A program made the translations under genes and the position numbers. Source: Dama dama (Eukaryota > Chordata > Mammalia > Artiodactyla > Cervidae). From it: a stretch of 64,000 nt of DNA. Below, in pieces: positions 56,165-64,000 of this stretch (positions within the stretch are counted from its first letter, which is position 1; each line of letters opens with the position of its first letter). The stretch covers positions 15,147,501-15,211,500 of the forward strand of contig NC_083701.1 of assembly GCF_033118175.1 (NCBI RefSeq), read 5' to 3'. The notes beneath the pieces were generated by a model. That model worked only from the letters and a program-made list of their open reading frames with translations. It ran no database searches and was not told where the DNA came from.

Positions 56165-57254
56165 GCAAGGCCCAGAGTGAAGGGGCTAAGAGACAGGGCA
56201 CTTCCAGGCTGGAGGAATGTGGACCCTGAAAGGCCCAAATCTTGGTCAGGGGGTGGCTTTTACGGAGCAGGCCACCCCCACCTGGAAGTCACCTCATTTA
56301 TGCAAAGATCGGCTGAAGCTGAAACCTAAGAGGCCTCCATCTGCCCTCTGAGCAGCCCAGCCATCTCTTTCTGTTTGTTTCATGGGCTTCAGGTCGGCTC
56401 GTTTCTTTACAAAAAAAGTTTGGCAAGAGATAATGTCCCAAAAATTTTAAGCGGTTTGGTTTTGTTTCTCTTTCTTCCCCCTGCCCTTTTCTTTTTCTTT
56501 GATTGCCTGTAACTTCAAACAATGGTGCCCTTTACAGACTCCAGGCACAGGTCCCACGCTGAGCTCTGCTTTCTAAATCATTGGCTGCTGCCACTCTGAC
56601 CCTGAAACCACAGCTCTCCTTTGAGGTCAAGTCACATGGCAGCTGAGAGCTCCACACCCTTCAAGCAGCATTCTGGGCTAGCCAGGATTCTGATTTCTTT
56701 TTTTTTTTTAAGCTCATCACTGTTATCCAATGACCAGTGGTATGTGTTTCCTCTCTCCTTTCAATGTGTCTCCAGGACTCTCAGTATAAAGCTCCGTGGG
56801 TCTGACCCTCCTGCTCTTGACCCCTTATTCTGGGAGACATGACAAATAAGCCTGGCCAAGATCTGCTGCACTTAGATGGGTAGACCTTGTGTAACATCCA
56901 CTTCCAGCCCTCCTGGATTCCTGAAATCAGAGCACTTCAAGTTAAGACTAATTTTGAACAGGAGACACATTAAAGCCCCGAAGTCATTTACACTGGAGTA
57001 TGAATTGGCCTTTTAGCAGATCTGAAAGCAGTTGCCAGATGGAGAAGGTGAAGAAGATGAGATGTATGGGAGTTACAAGCAGGACTAGATACAGCGGGTT
57101 CGAAAGGGGTCGGCACAGGACTGTCACACGCTGAAAATGAACTTGACCTCTGCCACTAATCTGCCTTGTGCTGGACCATGCCAAAACTTTCCTCTGAGAA
57201 GAGGTTATCGTCTAACAGACTTTCATACTGTTTATGAGATTTATTCTCTACTTA
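56165..57254. other. No gene found; unique sequence
   Basis: A T13 run lies at 56698-56710. No exon supported. Confidence 0.5.
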
Positions 57255-57500
57255 CGTTATCACATTTCACATAGTATCTATCAACTCTGTGTTAGGGGTT
57301 GTTCTAAGCTCTTTACAAATCGAATCTAATTGAATCTTCACATTAGTCTGACTAGTTAAGTATTACTAGGATTCCCATCTTACAGATGAGGAACCAGAGG
57401 TACAGACAGATTAAGCCATTTGCCAGATGTCACACAGCTTCTAAATAGGGAATGGAAGTTCAAATCCAGGCACGTCTGGCTCTAAAGTCCACACTATTAA
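57255..57500 (-). repeat. MIR, near complete
   Basis: 'gttctaagctctttacaaat', 'tcccatcttacagatgagga', 'tgtcacacagcttctaaata'. Confidence 0.92.
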
Positions 57501-58467
57501 CTTCTATGGTGCAAAAGTGAAAGAGCACCAAACCATTAGTGTAACTTTATCTTTTTTGGACAAGTAAATGAATAAACTCTTGTGATGAGTAAGTAATTTC
57601 CACATTCAACTTTAAAAACATTATCAAGACTCTCAGAACCAGCAATCAAGGATGGGCTTATGAACTTGATGACAACGTCCATTCATTCATTCACCTTTTT
57701 GACCCATTCAACACGTATTAACCAAGCACCCTCTGCACCTCGGACTGGACACTGCCTGCCCAGAGCATACAGTCTGGCCAGCAGTCGGGGTCTCAGCTGG
57801 GAGCTGTAGTAGATCAGCTCATTGTGGGAGTCCTGGGGTGGAGGCAGGGGGAAGGTGGAGAGAAATGATATCTAAGCCAAGGCCTCACAAAGAAGTAGGA
57901 GTTGGCCAGATGACAAGGCTGGGCCAGAATGAGCCAGGAAATGGAAAGGCACACGAAGAGTCCCAGGGGTGACAGAGAGCTGGATGGTTAGGAAAACGGA
58001 AAATTGAGTAAGGCTGTTTGTCAGAGGGTAGGAAGGTGAGCTGTGGGAGCTGTAGGCAGACAGACAGCGGGGTTGGACACCACTGGGCCATGTGGACCCT
58101 GATGCAAAGTTCAGTTCATGCTGAGGTCACAGGGGAATGAGCCAGGGAAGGCACTGAAGCCAGGGTGGGCCAGGTTGAGATTTGAGGTGGAACAAACTGG
58201 AACAGAGGTAACTTCCAATAACCACAGTCAGCGAAAGAGACATCCCTTCTCCCAAATGGGCCTCTAGGTTTGTGGGTTGATTAAAGGGGACTGAACCTGA
58301 TCACCTTTGGTTGATACAACAGTTTAGGCCTTAGGGGTCTGGACCCATTTCTCCTTGAAACAATACAGACTTGGCAAAGAACACACACCTATAAAAGAAA
58401 GACTCCCCAGTGATGAGAGAAACCAAATTAAAGAATCTTTCAGGTTATAGACCTTGAAAGATATTTG
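57501..58467. other. No gene; old unnamed repeat inside
   Basis: 57660-57780 is an L2/CR1-like tail ('attcattcattcaccttttt'). 57780-58150 ('atgagccaggaaatggaaag', 'gaagagtcccaggggtgaca') resembles the unnamed old repeat also seen at 9283-9425. Confidence 0.45.
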
Positions 58468-58830
58468 AGGGACTTCCCTGGAAGTCCAGTGCTTAGGACT
58501 CTGTGTTTTCACTGCAAGGGGCATGGGTTCGATCCCTGGTTGGAGAACTAAAACCTAATACATTTGTGAGGTGCATGCGTGCCAAGTCGCTTCAGTTGTG
58601 TCCAACTCTTTGCAACCCTGTGGACTGTAGCCTGCTAGGCTCCTCTGTCCATGGGATTGTAACAGAGTTGCCATGCCTTCCTCCAAGGGATCTTCCCAAC
58701 CCAGGGATCAAACCCCCATCTCTTACATCTCCTGCATTGATAGGCAGGTTCTTTACCACTAGCGCCACCTCGGAAGCCCCATGTCATGCACTGCAGCCAT
58801 TAAAAAAAAAGTAAGTAAAATAAAATAGAT
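58468..58830 (+). mobile_element. CHR-type SINE split by Bov-tA
   Basis: The left part (58468-58565, 'agggacttccctggaagtcc') and right part (58785-58830, 'catgcactgcagccattaaa' plus A-rich tail) make one CHR around the Bov-tA at 58566-58784. Confidence 0.88.
58566..58784 (-). mobile_element. Bov-tA SINE inside a CHR SINE
   Basis: Reverse copy. Its head is the variant 'ccactagcgccacctcggaa', a close match (reverse strand) to the CTCF core. Confidence 0.94.
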
Positions 58831-59603
58831 TCTGTTTAACTTTCATTTCCCCAGTTCCTATCAGTACAGGTCAAAAATGTAGATGGAGACAAAGAGGGAT
58901 AGACAAATGGAGACTCTGTAACAGAAATGAAGTGATGCTGGTGGCTTGCTTCCCCCCACTTTGCCAGGAGTGTGCTGAAACCTGTCCATCCACCTTCTTT
59001 TTGTCTCTCACCTGGGTTTCAGGTCACTTCCCTAGTGTTCACCATCATTCACGAAGGCCGGTCATCCTGCAGGTATTTCTGGAGCACATGCCTCCTGGCT
59101 GCCCACCTGGGCCTGCTTCTGAGCTGCTTTCTGATGCAGCTCTGATGTGGCCTCTGACGCGGCCACAAGGCTGAGTCAATGTGCTGTCCTGGAAACCTGT
59201 AGGCACGGCTCCTTCATTCTCCAGCCCCCCTTCATTCTCCAACAAAGTCATTTTGAGTATTTGCCAGGCACCAGGCACTGGGGACCCAGGGATAAATAAA
59301 ACACAGCCAGGCCTTTGCAGAGAGTCTGGCCCCGTGGAGGAGGGGAGAGCTCTTACGTTGCGTTCTCCCATTTGGAGGTGTCTTAAATTCTGGTCCCCAG
59401 GCATCAGCACAAGTGAAATGTCACCAGGTGGAGAGCATGGGGAAGGCATCCCGGGAAGAGGCAACATGCAGGGTAAAGCCTCAGACTGGCCTTCCAGGAG
59501 GGCTGACCTCCTCCTTTAGTGCTGGCGAGAGCCCTGGTAACTTGCTGCACCTTGAGCAGAGAGAGAGAAACCATGACAACAAGATAGTAGTAGCTTACTA
59601 TGT
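58831..59603. other. No gene found
   Basis: 59250-59330 ('ttgccaggcaccaggcactg') is an L2-like 3' tail. The rest is unique. The longest open frames (140 codons minus, 112 plus, 59045-59519) show no domain. Confidence 0.45.
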
Positions 59604-60050
59604 TCTAGACTACCTCTGTCCAATAGAACTTTCTGTGATGCTGTAAGTACTCTGCATCTCTGATGTCCAGGAGCCACTAGCCATGTGCGGTTACTGTCTG
59701 TGCACTTGAAAGATGGCTGGTGCAGTAGATGAACTGAGTTTTTAATTTTGGTTTATTTAAATCAGGTGGTACTTGGTGGCTTCCCTGGTGGCTCAGAGGG
59801 TAAAGAATCTGCCTGCAATGCAGGAGACCTGGGTTCTAGTCCTGGGTCAGGAAGATCCTCTAGAGAAGGGAACGGCAACCCATTCCAGTGTTCTTGTCTG
59901 GGAAATCCCACGAACAGAGGAGCCTGGTGGGCTACAGTCCATGGGATCACAAAAAGTCGAACACTACTGAGCGACTAACATTTTCACTTTTCACTTATTT
60001 AACTAGCCCCACGTGACGAGTGGCTCTAGCTTAGACAACACAGTACAACT
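59604..60050. mobile_element. Palindromic hAT-type element split by Bov-tA
   Basis: The left arm 'cctctgtccaatagaacttt', 'gagccactagccatgtgcgg' (59610-59778) and the right arm 'tagccccacgtgacgagtgg' (59996-60050) are inverted and belong to one old palindromic DNA transposon. The SINE sits near the centre. Confidence 0.65.
59779..59995 (+). mobile_element. Bov-tA SINE
   Basis: Full copy 'ggcttccctggtggctcaga' to 'gagcgactaacattttcac'. Close to consensus, so young. Confidence 0.96.
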
Positions 60051-60084
60051 TTGTGGTCAGTACTTTATGGGTAATATATCAATT

Positions 60085-60215
60085 TCAACAATGAAATAAG
60101 TGTGATTATCATTTCCACTTTACAGATGCAGACCTGAGGACCAGAGAGGATAATTTGTCCAACTTGCTCAATTGTAAGTGTCAAGCCAAGATTCAATCCC
60201 AGCAGACTAAACCCC
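60085..60215 (-). repeat. MIR
   Basis: 'tttccactttacagatgcag' and 'ttgtccaacttgctcaattg'. Confidence 0.8.
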
Positions 60216-60839
60216 GAGGGAAGAAATGGCCCCCTCGACATTCATTCACTGATTCATTTATTCATTCCAGACACACATAGTCATTGAGTGTCTGTTGTGA
60301 ATCAAGAAGTGAACCATGTGATAGAGATATAAACATAAAAGGGTTAGGGGTCCTGGCCGGAGGCAGCAGATGACTATAAAAGGAGACAGACAAACTAAAG
60401 GAAGCCTCATCACTAAGTCACAACTGCCACGTTCAAGCTCAGCTCACAGTCTGGGGTCATTAACTCTGCCTCAGCTGGGGCCATTAACCCAGCACAGAGA
60501 TATTGGAGAGACCTGTACACGGAGCCCAATTTCACTCCATTTTGAGTGAACACCCCAATTCTTCCTCCTTCCTGAGGCCTGGTGGGTCCTCCAGTTCTCC
60601 CCTCTAGCTGCCCTCCCCCCTGTAGTGGGGAATACCTGAGAGGGAAGGGCAGGGCCGGGGCAGAGAGAGGCTCAGCGGCTCTTCTCCTGTGGAGCCCACG
60701 GGACATGCAACTACTCAGAACCTCCCCTCACGGGCCCTCAATTCTCCAAACTGGCCATTGGTAATCCACTCAGACTGTGGTTTCCAGAACTTTCTGAGAT
60801 CTGCGTCTTCCAGAGCCTAACCTGGCGCCTAATTCATAA
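60216..60839. other. No gene found
   Basis: 60240-60330 has an L2/CR1-like tail ('attcatttattcattccag', 'cattgagtgtctgttgtgaa'). The rest is unique. Confidence 0.45.
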
Positions 60840-61330
60840 CAGGCCTGCACCAAGGCTGTGGAGCTTTAAGGTCATCTAGGCCACAAGTTCAAGGTCCAGG
60901 CCCACCACACAGTGGCCTGGTGGCCTTAGGCAAACTTGTTTTCACCTTTCTCAGCCTCAGTGTCCTCCTCTGAAAAATTGGGATAATAATATTTACTTTC
61001 CAGGGCTTTTATGAGAATCGTTAGCTGCTCAGTCATGTCCGACTCTTTGTGACCCCATGGACTGTAGTCTGCCAGGCTCCTCTGTCCGTGGGATTTCACA
61101 GGCAAGAATACTGGAGTGGGAAGCCATTCCTTCTCCAGGGGATCTTTCCAACCCAGGGATCTAACCCATGTCTCCTGCATTGCAGGCCAATTCTTTGCCC
61201 CTGAGCCATCAGGGAAGCCCCATAACCCTTTAAGAAGATTAAATATATGCAAAACCTCTAAAACTTTGCAGACTTTTAATGAACAGTGGCTATTGTTATT
61301 AAAATTGTTATCATATTACTAAAGCTAAGA
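60840..61330 (+). repeat. MIR, split by Bov-tA
   Basis: The left part (to 61016) has 'cctcagtgtcctcctctgaa' and 'gataataatatttactttcc'. The right part (61221-61330) has 'agattaaatatatgcaaaac'. They are continuous once the SINE is removed. Confidence 0.85.
61017..61220 (-). mobile_element. Bov-tA SINE inside a MIR
   Basis: Reverse copy from 'gctgctcagtcatgtccg' to 'gagccatcagggaagccc'. Confidence 0.94.
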
Positions 61331-61384
61331 GTAGACCATGTCCCCTTACTCCTCTCCTGGTCCTTTCCCCTAGAGCACTGAGGT

Positions 61385-61570
61385 GAAGGAAGAAAACCAG
61401 AGGTATGGAATGTGCAGCTGGGGTTAGGAAGGCTGGGGTCCCATCCAAGCATGATCATTTTCATAAAATTGCATGGCACGTCCCCACTCTGAATCTCAGG
61501 CTCCCCATCTGTAAAATGATGCTATTGGCTTTAGACTTGGTAATCTGACATCCAAACGCCTACTGTGACA
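61385..61570 (+). repeat. MIR
   Basis: 'ctcaggctccccatctgtaa' with preceding MIR-like order. Confidence 0.65.
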
Positions 61571-61714
61571 GCACAGGCAATGAAAATGGACCAAGGAAAC
61601 CTAAAGTGGGGGCATCTACCATTCGATTCTCGCTGACAGTCGTCACATGGGAATGCTGGCCTACTGTCCCCAGACATTCTGATTTTCACCAAAGCTGGAC
61701 TTGCCATTTAACAC

Positions 61715-61915
61715 CCCATGGCTGAACCTTGTGGGCATTATGCTGAGTGAAATAATTCAGACACAGAAAGACAAATACCCTAGGATCTCACTTATAGGGG
61801 GACTCTAGAACAAAACAGAACAGAAAACCATGCTCCTGCATACAGAGAAGAGATCAGGGGTTGCCAGAGGCTGGGAGGAGGGAGGGAGAAATAGTTGAAA
61901 GGAGTCAAAATGGAG
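61715..61915 (+). mobile_element. Old L1 3' UTR fragment
   Basis: 'cattatgctgagtgaaataa', 'cagacacagaaagacaaata', 'ggggttgccagaggctggga' are L1 3' UTR landmarks. Confidence 0.85.
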
Positions 61916-62479
61916 TTTTTGCAAAAAGAATCTCAAATTAAAAGAAGCTGGTAATAATTTGCATCTTTTAATCTTTTCAAACACTGTAAAGTTAAACAAG
62001 CAGGTCTTCAAGTCAAGGCTAGGCCAGTGGCTGCCACATTCGCCAGGCCAGATAGCGTTGCAGGGCTTCTCAGCCCTGATGGGAGGCAAAGCTGCTCCTT
62101 GGAGCCTCCAAAACACTGCCCTCCACCCCTGCTGCTCCCTCTGCCTGTTTCTGAGAAGCATCTTTCAGGTCCCCTTTTCGGTTCCTTCCCCCACGCACGT
62201 CACAGACCTGTGAGGCCGCGGAGGGTGTCCTACTTTGAGGGCCAGGCCTCCTGGAACCCCTCAGCGATGCATCTTGGCAAGTTCTCCTTGCATTTCCAGG
62301 AGCCTCTGCACCTCTCAGTTCCCAGTTCCCGTTTGTGATGATTGATTTCCTACGCTGACCTCACTCCCCGCTGCGCCGAGCGGAAAAGGTTGATGAAATC
62401 ACCATTTCAGCCACGACGTAGGAGAGCAGGTGTGAAACCCAAGGCTGAGCTGAGAAGCCAGAGGGTACGAAGAGCCGTC
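61916..62479. other. No gene found; unique sequence
   Basis: A short CpG-bearing stretch at 62355-62420 ('gctgcgccgagcgg', 'cacgacgtagg') is too small for an island. Confidence 0.5.
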
Positions 62480-62720
62480 CCCATGGCAGACACTGTTCAA
62501 AGGATGTTGTAGGTGTTTAATTGACTTCATCTTTGTAGCACTTCTGCAAGGGAGGTATGATGATCACCATCCTTTTGCAGGGGAGAATGCTGGGGGTCCC
62601 AGGGGTTGAGTAACCACCCCGGGGTCACCCAGCCAGCATGGCTGAGACCCAGGTGGTCTGGCTCCTGCGCCCTGAGCTTACAAGTCACACTCCCTCTGAT
62701 GTGGAAAGTCAGAGGCAACC
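62480..62720 (-). repeat. MIR
   Basis: 'caaggatgttgtagg'-like start, 'gggtcacccagccagcatgg', 'gacccaggtggtctggctcc'. Confidence 0.8.
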
Positions 62721-62819
62721 CCTCCTACCCTTCTCCAGGCTCCCTGGCTGAGTCAGCATGAAACCCAGCCCCCACAGGTGGGCCTGTCTGATCCAGCCCA
62801 GGCCAGCATCATATCTGAC

Positions 62820-63130
62820 TCCCCTTGTGGAATCACATGTTCTTCTGCCTTTGCACACATGATCCCTCTGCCTGAGATGCTCTTCCCTCCATTCTCTGCT
62901 TGGTGGGCTCCATGGTGGACCCTTTAAAGCATGTCTTCTGTGAAGTCATCCTGGGCAGTGGATTCTTCTCTCTTTGGGCCTGCATCTGCCTGATGTGGAT
63001 GTTTCATCACTGAAGGACTCCCACTGGACAAGTGTACGTTTGTCTCCTCATGGGATCAGGAGCTCCTCGAGGGCAGGGCTAGCCTTAGTCATCCAAGCCT
63101 GACAACACGGCAGGTCCAACACCCGCTGTC
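62820..63130 (+). repeat. L2
   Basis: 'ttctgcctttgcacacatga', 'tctgcctgagatgctcttcc', 'gagctcctcgagggcagggc'. Confidence 0.88.
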
Positions 63131-63189
63131 CAAGGTGACCTGCACCGAGCCCTTCCCCTCGTCTTGCCTGAACTCCTGTCGTGTTTGGT

Positions 63190-63650
63190 TTTGCCTGACC
63201 CCACGGGGACCCAGATACCGTGGTGTGGGTCAGAGTTGTTGAGTCAGCCAATGGTGTCACCCAGGATCAGTTTGCTAGGATTGTCACCACCAAGGACTAC
63301 GGACTGGGTGGCTTAAGCAACAGAGTTATATTTTCTCACCATTCTGGAAGCTCAAAGTCCAAGATCAAGGTGTTGTCAGCCAAGTGGGTTTCTTCTGAAG
63401 CCTCTCTTCTTGGCTCCTAGATGGCTGTCTTCTTCTGGCGTCTTCACATGGTCCTCCCTCTGTGTGTGTGTGTCTGGGTACAAGAATCCCTTTCTTGTGA
63501 GGACACTAGCTCGGTTGGGTTAGAGTTTATCCCAATGACCTTAATTACCTCTTTGGATCCTGTCTCCCAATACAGTCACATTCTGAGTTCTGGGGGGTTA
63601 AGACTTCAACATGAGGATTTGGGGAAGATACAGATTAGCCCACAGCACAC
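63190..63650 (-). mobile_element. MaLR-type LTR, near complete, reverse
   Basis: 'ggactgggtggcttaagcaa', 'ctcaccattctggaagctca', 'ttcttctggcgtcttcacat', 'cttaattacctctttggatc', 'cagtcacattctgagttctg'. No internal viral sequence. The class name is from memory. Confidence 0.7.
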
Positions 63651-64000
63651 CCCAGTTCCCCTCTTTCCTCCTACTCCCCTAAGTGACCCATAGGCCACTA
63701 GAATCACTAGAGATTGGCTGGGAAAGCCTTCCATATGTATCCAGCTCAACACTGGCATTTCAAAGCTGGGAGGACTGAGGCCCATGGAGGAGAAGCGACA
63801 TGCCACCCAAATCACCCTGCAAACCAAGTCAAAGCTCCGGGCTGCTGGTCCAGGGGTCCCCTGTGACCCCCACATCCATTTGCAAACATCATTTTTTGCT
63901 ACTTTAAGCACCTACCACGTGCCCAGGCAGAACAGCGGGGAGGCTGCTGCTGGGGAGCCAGGAACTGATTCCCCGCCAGGAACTCTCCTTTCTCCCTGGA
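63651..64000. other. No gene; MIR-like patch to the window edge
   Basis: 63730-63850 ('ggaggactgaggcccatgga') is a reversed MIR fragment. The rest is unassigned. Confidence 0.5.

Noticed and set aside
1..64000. CRISPR arrays, operons, phage or plasmid features
   Set aside because: The sequence is mammalian nuclear DNA. Repeated words are dispersed SINE/LINE copies, not regularly spaced repeats.

Overview
This window is nuclear DNA from a ruminant (Pecora, most likely a bovid). The evidence is its repeats: dozens of tRNA-headed Bov-tA/Bov-A2 SINEs, ART2A and BovB (RTE-type) retroposon ends, CHR SINEs (the Cetacea-Hippo-Ruminant class) and ruminant L1 tails. These sit on an older mammalian layer of MIR, L2, MER5/hAT pieces and MaLR-type LTRs. 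The species cannot be fixed from the sequence.

I find no host protein-coding gene or convincing exon. The longest open frames are the C-terminal part of a 5'-truncated L1 ORF2 (minus strand, 14103-15263), fragments of the BovB reverse-transcriptase reading frame inside ART2A/BovB copies, and chance frames. The window reads as an intergenic or deep intronic stretch. Repeat family names are given from memory of the consensus sequences, and most boundaries are good to about 10-20 bases.

Layout. 0-13 kb: an L1 tail, CHR/Bov SINEs, a possible minus-strand retrocopy (about 2.33-2.97 kb), an LTR broken by ART2A, many MIRs, and an inverted pair of ART2A/BovB copies (11.35 and 12.2-12.7 kb). 13.5-15.6 kb: the most layered locus, a minisatellite carrying a 38-nt fragment of the 5' end of U2 snRNA, a Bov-tA split by an L1 with an 11-bp target-site duplication, and a BovA monomer with a 12-bp duplication. 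16-31 kb: mostly unique sequence with SINE, MIR and L2 pieces and an L1 tail split by a SINE. 31.1-31.44 kb: the only CpG-island-grade segment, holding paired forkhead-like motifs around a PBX/MEIS-like site, followed by a probable ERV-type LTR. 33-48 kb: SINEs, MIR/L2, a BovB copy nested in another BovB copy (40.1-40.8 kb), and one Bov-tA with an internally duplicated head (41.64-41.95 kb). 49-64 kb: an L1 tail, a long CA microsatellite (51.13 kb), L2 blocks, several old elements split by young SINEs (54.0, 58.5, 59.6, 61.0 kb) and a MaLR-type LTR (63.2 kb).

There is no operon or gene system to describe. The items most worth checking are the CpG island with its motif cluster, the U2-bearing minisatellite, the candidate retrocopy, and the nested insertions, whose target-site duplications give a relative chronology.
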